From Paracamarosporium sp. OC-R06-R3 (lineage: Eukaryota; Ascomycota; Dothideomycetes; Pleosporales; Didymosphaeriaceae): a stretch of 17,472 nucleotides of DNA. The notes under the pieces were generated by a model. The model made no database searches, was not told the DNA's origin, and saw only the letters and a program-made list of their open reading frames with translations. Positions within the stretch are counted from its first letter, which is position 1. Each line of letters starts with the position of its first letter. Below are positions 1-8,264 of the stretch, in pieces. A program made the position numbers and the translations under genes. The stretch is from positions 778 to 18,249 of the forward strand of contig JACVRA010000464.1 of NCBI GenBank assembly GCA_019828545.1. The letters run 5' to 3'.

Positions 1-267
1 TAGCGTAGGCGGAAATCCTCGTAAATCTAGGTCAAGTATATGCCTAGTAATCACCTCCTCTTCTAGCTTAGTAAGCTTCTTTAAGTTGGGCTGGCAATTG
101 CGTCGCGCAGTAATTCCAGCGCGTCGTCGTCGTAGAGTTGTTTAGGGGTAGGCATAAGTTAAAGCAGCGCGTTTTACGCTACTTATTTAGTGTTAATTTA
201 TAGCTAAGATAGCAAGGGAGATATCTGCTTCACTATAGGGCAATTGAGAAGTAGTTGGTTAAGCCAT
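1..267 (-). mobile_element. Fot1/pogo-like transposase, N-terminal part, RIP-damaged, runs off left edge
   Basis: Read on the minus strand from an ATG at 267, a single frame runs 89 codons to the window edge. It is interrupted only by four TAA codons, each explained by CAA to TAA, the change RIP makes. It encodes the DNA-binding N-terminus of a Tc1/mariner-superfamily (pogo/Fot1 branch) transposase. A first helix-turn-helix is visible around TTLRRRRAGI (codon starts near 138). The second part holds KKLTKLEEEVITRHILDLD followed by RGFPP, highly typical of fungal Fot1-type transposases. The catalytic DDE domain lies beyond the window. With four stops the copy cannot be functional. The family call comes from these motifs; the RIP explanation is inferred from the kind of stops seen. 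Confidence 0.8.
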
Positions 268-306
268 TATAGTTAGAAGGTAACGCGTCGCAAAAAGTTG
301 GTAGGG

Positions 307-340
307 GTCGCCGCTCGCTTATAGTCGCCGCTCGCTTATA
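307..340. repeat. 17-bp perfect tandem duplication in the transposon leader
   Basis: GTCGCCGCTCGCTTATA occurs at 307-323 and again, without a gap, at 324-340. It lies 40 bp upstream of the transposase ATG and is GC-rich compared with the AT-rich DNA around it. Its position suggests subterminal or terminal repeats of the left transposon (such elements insert at TA, and each copy ends in TATA), but the other transposon end is outside the window, so this cannot be confirmed. Confidence 0.7.
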
Positions 341-771
341 AACACGTTAAGTAAATCTTAAATATCAAGATAAGTTTTATTTTATGAAACTCTCTTAAGG
401 ACTTATTCTTATAAGGCGTTTAAAGTATAGCTAAGACTCTTAGTGGGGTGCCAAGAAAGTCCATTTGTTGTTGACACCCACTGCGGGATATTGGGTGTAA
501 AAATAAGGTTCCGGCTATGAAGTCGCCGATGACCCACATAGAAGTCCCCGGAGCGTCGTCCGAGCCGATCATTTCCACGTTTAACGTCCTCTTCTGTCTT
601 CGGCAAGCAGGTTAACCAATCGAAATAAGGATTGTCTAGTAGTTCAGGGGAAATGCGGAGTACCCATGTGCAAATTGAGAAGCTGATCAAATTCGTTGGG
701 TTATATCGCGGTACCTTTCGACGTCTCCAAAGATGGAGCGCCCGATTTTTCTCAGCGCTTGATGTAATACC
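341..771. other. Intergenic region upstream of the receptor gene
   Basis: This stretch holds the edge of the left transposon (AT-rich to about 410) and then ordinary-composition DNA that should contain the promoter of the receptor gene starting at 772. A minus-strand open frame covers 409-807, but it shows no recognisable domain and overlaps the receptor start, so I do not call it. I see no RNA gene or convincing TATA box. Confidence 0.4.
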
Positions 772-2298
772 ATGTCTGACCTGAGCTACAATCCCCGAGG
801 GCGTCAAGCCGTTGTGGTATCTTCTGTCTTTACAGTTCTATCATTTGCGATTGTTTCCCTTCGCCTATACACTCGTTTTTTCCTCGTCCGGAGCCCCGGA
901 ATCGAGGACTATGGCATCATTCTAGCCATGGTGAGCTCTCGCTAATGAAGCATCAGGTTCTGACGATGTTGACAGTAACCACAGATCTGCTCAATTGGAC
1001 TTACCATGTGTATTGGACTTCGTAAGTGTACAATCTACCTTTCCAGGGCATGATCTGACAACTTCAATAGAAGCACAATGGGGCATGGGTCAACACAGCC
1101 ATGATGTTAGCCCAGAAACTATCCAGATGTCTCTAAAGGTACAAGACAAATATTGCCCTCTCCTCTCGATTGGAACATGTTCTGATGAACGTGTAGGCCT
1201 TCTGGGTTTCTCTCATCGTTTACTATCTCTCTCTAGGACTGACTAAGGGCTCGATGCTCCTCCAGTATCGTCGCGTATTCATTACTAAGAAATTCTGGAT
1301 TACGAACTACTCCTTCATGGCCGTTGTCGTTTGCTACACTATCTGGGCTGTATTCGGTAGTATACTTGCTTGTGTGCCAGTCAGAGCATTCTGGACGCGT
1401 GAGCCAGCGCGTTGCATTGACCAGTTCGCTATGTGGTTGTAAGTGGTAACGACGGGACGGTTGATACTCATGGCTAACTCTCTGAAAGCACAAATGCTGC
1501 AATCAACATTTGCACCGACATTGCCATTATTCTCCTTCCCATACCAGTTATTCGAAGCCTCAAGCTTGATCGTCGTCAAAAGACAGCACTGATTGGTATA
1601 TTTGCTATTGGTGGATTGTAAGTTGTCTACTTTCCTGACGTTGCTTTTGCCCCTTGAAGGTTCTCAATCACTCGATCCTTCCCTGATATGCTGCCACATT
1701 GTGCAATTTTCTACTTTCCGCTCTTCTGGTATTCCAAGACGGTATGTGTGCTAATACTACATTTGATAGTGTTTGCATCGTTTCTGTTCTACGTCTGCAG
1801 TCTCTCGTTGCTATCTCAAACTCATCGGACCCAACGTACGACAATCCGCCCGCCGCAACTTGGAGCTCAGTCGAAACAAACGTTGGCATCATTTGCTCTT
1901 GCCTCCCACTTTTGCGCCCTTTAGTGACTCGATGGTTGCCTGAGAAGGTATCGTCTTTCAAGCGTAGCGTCAAGTCGAAGTCGAATAACATGTATGCGAT
2001 GATGAGCAACGACAGATCCAAGGCCCCCAAGCCACACACCGGATTTGACATGGATGCGACATTCACGAACATACATGCGGGTAAACCAAGCGACGATGCA
2101 GGATGGGACATTCAGGTCGTCACAGATATCCAGATAGATGTTGAAAATGGCAATGAGAAGCCAAGTGAGCGGACACCACAGACTACAAATCACTCTGAAG
2201 GGTCCCAGAAAGGAGGGAAACTTCCGCAGAATGCGTGGCTGGATGACGCCAGCGCGAAGGACATTTCGAAGCAAGCAAGCATGGAAAGCTTAGTTTAG
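772..2298 (+). CDS. Pth11-like seven-transmembrane receptor (rhodopsin-domain integral membrane protein), six exons
   Basis: Exons are 772-930, 985-1021, 1071-1138, 1197-1438, 1489-1617 and 1770-2298. All introns are GT..AG and the spliced frame is continuous for 387 codons plus stop. The product is a plasma-membrane protein of the fungal Pth11-like GPCR/rhodopsin-domain family, usually about 350-420 aa. Visible landmarks: a short N-terminus, TM1 followed by LRLYTRFFLVR and PGIEDYG, then WGMGQH, then LTKGSMLLQYRRVF at the third helix, WFTNAAINICTDIAIILLPIP and ATWSSVETNVGIICSCLP. All are family hallmarks. There is no N-terminal CFEM domain, so it belongs to the CFEM-less group. A polar tail of about 110 residues after LRPLVTRWLPEK is probably cytoplasmic. 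The ligand is unknown; related proteins sense surfaces or nutrients. Intron 5 (152 bp) is about three times longer than the others. The gene looks intact and is separate from the cluster further right. Confidence 0.88.
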
Positions 2299-2555
2299 GA
2301 TATCTAAGCTCTCTAAAAGATCCCGAAGGCTCCTTTAGAGTAACTCTAGCCTCCCCTTTTAATCCTACACCGTACTTAAGAATAGCTCTTTCCCTAAGCT
2401 TATACGATCCCTAATTGCTCTCAGCCAACTTCTTGCACAACAATACTTAGATAAATTGAAGTAAATGTAAATAAAGAAGGGTGACTAGCAAGTCACAAAA
2501 GGAGAATGCCGGCTAAATATAAGAATGTATTAAAATAGATAGGATTATTAGTATA
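2299..2555. other. AT-rich intergenic DNA downstream of the receptor gene
   Basis: No gene is visible. The stretch becomes AT-rich towards its right end and holds a small hairpin at 2481-2496. The composition resembles RIP-touched repeat remnants, but I cannot name an element. Confidence 0.4.
2481..2496. repeat. Small perfect hairpin
   Basis: GTGACT (2481-2486) and AGTCAC (2491-2496) form a perfect 6-bp stem with a 4-base loop. It lies about 180 bp after the receptor stop codon. It may be a remnant of a MITE-like element or chance; it is too far and too weak to call a terminator. Confidence 0.4.
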
Positions 2556-2576
2556 GTGATTAATATATATAATCAC
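2556..2576. repeat. AT-rich palindrome
   Basis: GTGATTA (2556-2562) and TAATCAC (2570-2576) are perfect inverted repeats around an AT core. The palindrome sits exactly where base composition changes from AT-rich to about 47% GC, just before the open frame at 2580, so it could be a boundary of a small inserted or decayed element. Confidence 0.4.
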
Positions 2577-2579
2577 AAT

Positions 2580-2927
2580 ATGACTATCTTAAGCATCAAC
2601 AGCTTCACCGCCGAAAAGGTATACTCCACCTTCGACTCTTCGTTGAACTACACTACCGTCTCCGCCATCGCTTGTACGGTCTGTTCTTGTCTCAAATCAT
2701 ATGCTGTAATGATTGAGGAGCAGAAACCTAAGAAAATGCTTCTGTCAATATCAGAAGTGGAGCCGTACGGGGATGTGCTGTACAAGCGAATTCTGGGCGG
2801 ATCCATGCGAGACCAACAAGTTCTGTTCCCAACAGACATGATCAGTGTGTACACATCCTGTCTTATCGACGGAGGAACATACACGACAGAGAATACATCC
2901 TCGGTCCCGGATGCTATCATTCTGTGA
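2580..2927 (+). CDS. Unassigned open frame, 115 aa, possibly an exon relic
   Basis: From an ATG at 2580 the frame is open for 115 codons, in an island of ordinary GC content between decayed AT-rich stretches. I recognise no domain. The product has two close cysteines (TVCSCL, near residue 40), no signal peptide and no membrane segment. The minus strand of the same island is also open over 2648-2959, so strand is uncertain. It may be a single exon of a dead gene or a chance frame. No function is proposed. Confidence 0.2.
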   Translation: MTILSINSFTAEKVYSTFDSSLNYTTVSAIACTVCSCLKSYAVMIEEQKPKKMLLSISEVEPYGDVLYKRILGGSMRDQQVLFPTDMISVYTSCLIDGGTYTTENTSSVPDAIIL

Positions 2928-3296
2928 CGCCGTGATATCGATAGTATGGAGGTCCCCATTTCATTATTTTACAATGGGAGTAATGCCCCACCAGAGGTCA
3001 ATATCACAACCCCGCGCTAGTGTCTCTATGTCATAGAGCACTATGACTAGTTCGAAGCGACACATGATTTCATAGTGGATACATTACACAGAGTTTATGA
3101 GCTCGGGAAAATATTTGGGGCACCAGTGTCGAGGTGTGGCTAGACTTCCTGGTTCAAAACTTTGGCTTGCATGCCCTTTCGGGCACAAAAAGACGTGAAG
3201 GTCTATCTGGGCCGTGTGTCCGAGTTGCTCACATGCAGTGATGTACCGGGTGTGGTGATGCAAGCGACAGTTTGCTTCGCTGTGCGCTGGTATTAG
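2928..3296. other. Intergenic or decayed DNA
   Basis: No convincing gene. A short frame near 3122-3240 on the plus strand is open and of coding-like composition, and may be the broken upstream part of the ankyrin-type pseudogene that follows, but it ends in a stop and has no recognisable motif. Confidence 0.3.
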
Positions 3297-4428
3297 CTAA
3301 TCTTCTCAGCGAGCCTAACCGTATCGGCGGTGGCGGCGTTGTTGTGGGAGTTGGTACGCACGGCGTTCGGCTTGGGTGGCGATGAGAAGGTTTTGAAGAG
3401 CCGCCTTTTGCCGTTGTTGTATCGCCGGGAACGTTTCGTGGAAGTTAACAGCCAGGAGTCGCCGGTGGACGATGAGAAGCGGGATGGCGCCACTGCTGCC
3501 ATTGATAGAGATGGAGCGTCAAGCGAAATGGAAACGTGGTTCGCTCTAGGGATGAGTGCAGCATTCAGGTTTGGAACAGTTGAAATACATTACACGTGGA
3601 ACGATTAAAGGAATGTTCTTCATGACTTGTAACGATACATCGTGATTGAACACTATCTTTTGAACATTTGTGAGCCAAAACACACAGCAGGATAGTTCCC
3701 AGGTTTCTCTTACAGATACTGTTGAGACCATATCCCAGATTTTGGGACAGCCTAGTGACCGAAGAAAATATTTTGTGGTTCCATCATAGCACGGATGATC
3801 TGCTTACGCCGCTCTATCGTAACAGCTTCTTCGCATCCGTCATGTGGATCTTGGATAACGGAGAGGACCGCAAGACGATTGACTTATATCGTAATGCGAT
3901 ACGAGCCTGCATTCAGAGCTCAAACAGATACTCTGAAGGCTCTCAATAGGTACCAGTGTATCACATCCATTGTCGACTTGGCTTGCCGAGCATGAGAAAC
4001 TTAATACATTTCGTACTCTCGTAGACTTGGTCCTCGAATGCAGTATCGATATTAATATAGAACATAACAGCGGCATGACAGGTCTGATTTGCGCAAATTA
4101 CATATCGCAGTGGGGAAGGATCAGGGATCTTGTAATGGGAATATTTTAGGAGCACGGAACACCTCCCCAGGCTCCAGGCAACAACAGCAAGATCCTGCTT
4201 CATAATGGAGCGGTTTTGAGTTATTTACACCTGACGGGCCGGCTTTTGACAGCATCTTCGTCTCTTATCATCTTAGACCCAATTGATGTTAGTCCATTAC
4301 ACCTAGCTACGCTATCAAGAAATGGCAAGGTCATCTGTAAACTGATATCTTCTAGAATCTACCCAAATTTTCTTGACGACATAGCAAAAACCTCGCCTCA
4401 TATCGAGGGAAATCTTATGCAAGACTAG
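3297..4428 (+). pseudogene. Broken ankyrin-repeat protein gene
   Basis: Three plus-strand blocks read like one disrupted protein. Block 1 (3297-3608) contains SRLLPLLYRRERFVEVNSQE. Block 2 (about 3722-3949) is in another frame. Block 3 (3958-4428) is a third open stretch with one in-frame TAG at 4147-4149. Block 3 has two ankyrin-like units: GMTGLICANY... followed by GRIRDLV, and DVSPLHLATLSRNGKVICKLI, which fits the ankyrin pattern TPLHxAAxxGHxxVVxxLL. Frame changes between blocks, the internal stop and the absence of a good start argue for a pseudogene rather than a spliced gene, though an intron near 3945 cannot be excluded. Fungal ankyrin-repeat proteins of this sort are numerous and fast-decaying accessory genes. 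The ankyrin call is moderate; the pseudogene status is inferred. Confidence 0.5.
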
Positions 4429-5055
4429 ATATGATGGTCGGTAACAGCGATGTAACGCGCTGAAAGACCAATTTGATATGATGGTTGCTGCACACATTAA
4501 AGCCACTGCGCGACGACAGTTCATTATTGACATCTGGAATCTCAATTCAATGGGATTGACTTTGACATCGATGTCTGATACCCATGCCTTGCCATGATCA
4601 ACGGCCTGGCGCATACGTGGCGTGGCGCAACATTTGCCGTATATGTAGCGAGTCTCCGCAATACCACAGTATCAGGAGCGAATTTCGTGATAGACAATCC
4701 ATCAGAAAATGTCTAGGGTAATCTTGGAGATGCTGGGCACCGTTGGGAAGCCAATGGAGCTTTTGTAAACCAGACCCGGAATCGACAGCCTCTCAAAGGT
4801 ATCATAGCACCACAAGTTGGTATTATTGACGTCACGAAAACGTGACTTGAGAAGTGGGGATATCAAAAAAGGTTTAGGAAGGAGCGAGCTTTGTTTCTCT
4901 TCAAACATGCAATCCCCTATCTAAGTCGTCCGCCGCTAAAAAAAACCCCAGAATGTTGTATATGGTAATCGTTGAAACCGTAAATTGCCTGAAGAAGCAA
5001 AGACTATCGCCTATTGTGTCCCTAAAATATCAAGATCGGCGTTGGAGATCCAAAC
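4429..5055. other. Decayed DNA, possibly the tail of the ankyrin pseudogene, then promoter region
   Basis: Up to about 4850 the plus strand still shows short ankyrin-flavoured pieces in shifting frames (for example VASLRNTTVSGANFVIDN near 4650-4700 and WEANGAFVNQTRN near 4740), all broken by stops. From about 4900 nothing coding is visible. The stretch leads into the upstream region of the PuuE-like gene. Confidence 0.35.
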
Positions 5056-5090
5056 GCCTAGCGTGACGGTGGTAGAGTAATAATCGCCGA
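5036..5090. promoter_or_regulatory. Candidate operator upstream of the PuuE-like gene
   Basis: The 8-mer GCCTAGCG lies at 5056-5063, about 265 bp before the chosen start codon of the PuuE-like gene. It is flanked by TCGGCG (5036-5041) and CGCCGA (5085-5090), an inverted pair with CGG-type half-sites. GGCGTT and AACGCC also form an inverted repeat with a 9-bp spacer at 5038-5058. The same 8-mer and the same TCGGCG/CGCCGA pair recur in the regulator/hydrolase promoter, so this is a likely site for cluster-specific control. Binding by the clustered Zn2Cys6 protein is an inference. Confidence 0.45.
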
Positions 5091-5325
5091 CATACTGACA
5101 ACAACACATCCGAAGCGAACAAACGAGTATCTAATGCTGTTGTCCTATAATTGAAGCGATAACGCTCAGTGATGTTATTCGACCGGTATTATTTCCTGCG
5201 CGCCGGCTTATCAAGTGCAACGTCTCTACACTATATGGAAAGCTCGTAACTGAAAAGTGTCCTCGTGCTCATCCTACCGGAGCGTTGGAGAAACTTTTTC
5301 TATTATTTATAAAACATTTACCATC

Positions 5326-6276
5326 ATGTCGAGCAAGGATACAGCCCGTCCACGTCTCTTTACTGGCTATGGAGCCAATCCTCCGATGTTCAAGTGGCCG
5401 CGTGGCAAGAAGGTCGCTATTAATCTGGCGATCAACTACGAGGAGGGCACCGAGCGTAATCCCTTGTTAGGTGACAGTAACCGCGATTCTCGAACATGGG
5501 TGCGAAGTGCACTTCCCGATAGCGAGCGCGATCTGATGCAAGAGGGTGAATACGAATACGGCACGCGCGTGGGTATCTGGCGACTACTTCGGATCTTCAA
5601 GGAGTTCAACGCTCCTTACAGCGTATTCCTGTCCTCCGAAGCTCTTCTGTCCAATCCAGAGTTTGCTGAAAAGCTAAAGACTGAGGACTGCGATATCGTT
5701 TCGCATGGTACCCGGTCCATCAGCCGCATCGGACTCACTGAAGAAATGGAGAGGGCTGACCTCCGTCGCTCCATCGATCAGACCCTGGAGCTTACGGGAA
5801 AAAGGATCCTGGGCGCATTCCCTAGGCCTCCGATTACCGAGAATAGTCGCCGAATAATGGCCGAGGAAGGGCTTCTTTTCGACTCTGCTACAACAAACGA
5901 CGATCGCCCATACTTTGATGATGTCGCCGGCCGACCCATGTTGATAATACCATATGCAGTGGATACCAACGATGCCCGCTTTTGGGGTGGTCAGTCAGGT
6001 CCAGGTTACACCGGTTCTACCGATTTCTTCGATTATCTTAAAGATGCCTTCGATGTGTTGTACCGCGAGTCCGACGAGAGCGGAACAGTGATGTCAATTG
6101 GTTTGCATGCCCGCATCATGCGCCCAGGACGCGTGGCATCAATTATAAGGTTCTTGGAGTATGTGAACAGCTTCGATGGCGCTTGGATTGCAAAGCGTAG
6201 CGATATCGCGGTGCATTTCGCGAAACAATTTGCGCCGGCTGAAGCATGGAATGTAGACGCCGTCTTAGGACCATAG
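5326..6276 (+). CDS. PuuE-like protein (allantoinase / polysaccharide deacetylase superfamily)
   Basis: Intron-less, 316 aa. The protein matches the PuuE branch of the NodB/CE4-like deacetylase superfamily: GYGANPP and KWPRGKKVAINLAINYEEG (residues 14-41), EYGTRVGIWRLLRIF (77-91), DIVSHGTRSI (H127), FDSATTNDDRPY (185-196), IPYAVDTNDARF (208-219) and SIGLHARIMRPGR (H261). PuuE proteins hydrolyse the hydantoin ring of allantoin without metal; relatives act on other cyclic amides or N-acetyl groups. The usual HGWRW block is changed to HGTRS and the YTGR-like block to FPRP, so the substrate may differ from allantoin. I chose the ATG at 5326 (A at -3) because homology begins just after it; an in-frame ATG at 5257 would add 23 unconserved residues. 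It stands first in the six-gene group, tail-to-tail with the lactonase gene, and has the shared GCCTAGCG motif upstream. Confidence 0.85.
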   Translation: MSSKDTARPRLFTGYGANPPMFKWPRGKKVAINLAINYEEGTERNPLLGDSNRDSRTWVRSALPDSERDLMQEGEYEYGTRVGIWRLLRIFKEFNAPYSVFLSSEALLSNPEFAEKLKTEDCDIVSHGTRSISRIGLTEEMERADLRRSIDQTLELTGKRILGAFPRPPITENSRRIMAEEGLLFDSATTNDDRPYFDDVAGRPMLIIPYAVDTNDARFWGGQSGPGYTGSTDFFDYLKDAFDVLYRESDESGTVMSIGLHARIMRPGRVASIIRFLEYVNSFDGAWIAKRSDIAVHFAKQFAPAEAWNVDAVLGP

Positions 6277-7050
6277 ATATAAAATCTCATACAATAACTT
6301 ACATTTAGTATGTCTATATCTCTCTCTTGAGATTGCCGTTTTATAGTGGGAAATACCTCAATCGGTGTCAGAAGTAGAGATACTTATGGCGATGAAATAC
6401 GACGCATAGTAACGTTGATAGAGAAAAGAACAAATATTTTTTTCAGGCGACTCGTTCCGGGGCGGTTGCGCCGTGATGACAACGTGAAATCTCATTGGGA
6501 AGGATGTTACTTAGTTACGCATTGAGGTTTGTGATCGCTTCTGAAGCCACGCCAAGGCATAGCTGAATTAATACAAGCTGGTGAGTTGGATTTTCCTAAT
6601 CCGAAGGAGAAGTGTGCACCATTCTACAGGAATCGCCACAAGTCTCTGGAAGATCGTTTTGGGCTATACTGACAGAAAAACAAAAAACTAACAGCCAACT
6701 AAAGATAAGAGAGAACTTCCAGTGTAGACCCGCACCATCTAAGAAGCAACTATAGACCTTAATTAAGAAGACTAAAGAAGCTGGCATAGTTGATTTTAAG
6801 ATGAGTGATAATAACAAATCAGTTTGCTACAAACACACAGGAACTCATTTCGTATAACATATATAGGTTCAAGTCTCGCTGATAAAGTGGTCCCTCTGCT
6901 ATGAGAACAAACTGGACTGCAGCTGGCCTGGCATCAGTGCCAGCTTGTGACGTTTGCTATGTGAGATCTCATACACAAAGCCACACTTTTTCAGTGTATC
7001 GATACAAACACTCCGTCTTGAACATGAATTGTGGTATGCCACATACCCCA
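6277..7050. other. Intergenic region between two convergent genes
   Basis: This holds the 3' regions of the PuuE-like gene (plus) and the lactonase gene (minus). A minus-strand frame from an ATG at 6787 to 6596 encodes 63 aa with a hydrophobic segment and two cysteines. It has no family match I can see, so it is not called. No RNA gene or repeat was found. Confidence 0.4.
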
Positions 7051-7974
7051 TCAACAGGATTCGTGCGCTTCATAGGACCCACAACCAGCAAATGGCATTT
7101 CGACCTCATAGATGCTTCCAGTGGCGCTGTCAGCAATGACCATTCTGTTGCTGCCATGGCCTTCGAAAGTAATGTTTGACGGCGATGAATTATGAGAGAG
7201 CTCAATGAAATGAGTAAGTAGACCTCGCTTATCGAATCGCAGGACTCCTAGTCCAGGCTGTGCGATTATAAGGCCACCATCAATGTCCACATCGATTCCA
7301 TCCGGTCCGTTGCCACCTGATAGGTTGAGATACACGCCGACCTTGCTCACACCTCCGTCGAGTACGAACGGAGCGCGCCAGATGCAGTTGGCCCGCGTCA
7401 CGGCGATAAGCAAATGTGTTCCTTCGAGGTTTAGCCTAATGCCATTAGGACTAGGAATGTTCGAGAGGACTCTTTCTAACGCTTTAGATTTTTGGTTCCA
7501 GCGATAGACATGACCACCCGGTTCTTGTAGCCCCGACTGTCCTTGATCGGTAAAATAGACCCAGCCGCCATGTCCGAGTGTCAGGTCGTTGAGCCCGCGA
7601 AATGCCTCGCCGCGGTATCCGCTCACCAGTGTGGTACCCTCTCCACCTTCTTTGACCTCTACCAAACCTCTCCGATGATCCGCGACTAGATACCGCCCGT
7701 CTGAGGTGCACTTCAGTCCGTTTGGCCAGCCGTCGTACTTGGCGAGAAGTCGCCATTGCCCTTCTGCCGATATACTGAAGATCCGTCCAAAAGGTATATC
7801 CACTATGAGAAGATTGCCCGCTTGGTCGAAACAAGGACCTTCTAAAAAACTGCTAATGATTTTCCCTGATTGATTATGGGTTGCCCACTCGCTGAGTTGA
7901 GAAGAGCGCCATTTATCTGGAATGGATGTAAATAGCCGTGCATGAATTCGTGTGGGTGGGTGAAGATAGAACAT
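7051..7974 (-). CDS. SMP-30/gluconolactonase-like lactonase
   Basis: Intron-less, 307 aa, a typical length for the SMP-30/gluconolactonase/LRE-like six-bladed beta-propeller family. These are calcium- or zinc-dependent enzymes that open sugar lactones and related cyclic esters. Expected metal ligands are in place: the Glu of FLEGPCFD (E45), the Asn of SPNGIRLN (N177) and the Asp of NGPDGIDVD (D225). The active-site-lining Asn of RGLNDLTLG (N129) is also present. Other family marks are WPNGLKCTSDGRYLVAD and VYFTDQG. No signal peptide is visible, so it is probably cytoplasmic. The ATG at 7974 has A at -3. It lies 290 bp downstream of the MFS stop codon on the same strand. I found no GCCTAGCG motif in that gap, so it may be controlled differently from the other cluster genes. 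It may open a lactone formed by another enzyme of the cluster. Confidence 0.85.
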   Translation of the reverse strand: MFYLHPPTRIHARLFTSIPDKWRSSQLSEWATHNQSGKIISSFLEGPCFDQAGNLLIVDIPFGRIFSISAEGQWRLLAKYDGWPNGLKCTSDGRYLVADHRRGLVEVKEGGEGTTLVSGYRGEAFRGLNDLTLGHGGWVYFTDQGQSGLQEPGGHVYRWNQKSKALERVLSNIPSPNGIRLNLEGTHLLIAVTRANCIWRAPFVLDGGVSKVGVYLNLSGGNGPDGIDVDIDGGLIIAQPGLGVLRFDKRGLLTHFIELSHNSSPSNITFEGHGSNRMVIADSATGSIYEVEMPFAGCGSYEAHESC

Positions 7975-8264
7975 CGTACGTTAAAACCTTTTGGTACGTG
8001 ACAGATGGAATGGATCAAGGATAAGGTCAACGTGTCTATTTGTAGGATTTGTGCTACAAGATAATAATGTTATCGGTAGAATTCGCTAAGCTGTTTATAT
8101 TAGTAACACGGACCCTAACTTTCGAGTCAGTGCATTAGAACAAGCAGTAGGATTGGCCAAATCGAGTTACATGGAAAATGGGGTAACAGAATTTTATCAT
8201 AGATATGACATGCAATTCATTCTGGGGGTCAAGATAACGAGGCCCGTCAAGCTAGCTTAGCTAT

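Noticed and set aside
409..807. 132-aa open frame on the minus strand
   Set aside because: It overlaps the start of the well-supported receptor gene and its promoter, has no recognisable domain, and part of it lies in transposon-flanking AT-rich DNA.
3330..3608. Separate small gene for a 92-aa protein
   Set aside because: It begins with a GTG, not ATG, in a frame open further upstream, and reads like one block of the broken ankyrin-type gene.
5257..5325. 23-residue N-terminal extension of the PuuE-like protein from the ATG at 5257
   Set aside because: Unconserved, and the ATG at 5326 has a better context just before the first family motif.
6596..6787. 63-aa minus-strand frame with a hydrophobic segment resembling a signal peptide and two cysteines
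   Set aside because: The region before the hydrophobic segment is too long and irregular for a simple signal peptide, the mature part would be about 20 residues, and I find no second exon that extends it.
6840..6920. Possible tRNA-like sequence (TTCAAGTCTC stretch near 6868)
   Set aside because: No cloverleaf with matching acceptor stem, D arm and anticodon arm could be drawn around it.
7484..7834. 116-aa frame antisense or out of frame within the lactonase gene
   Set aside because: Shadow of the lactonase coding sequence in another frame; no domain.
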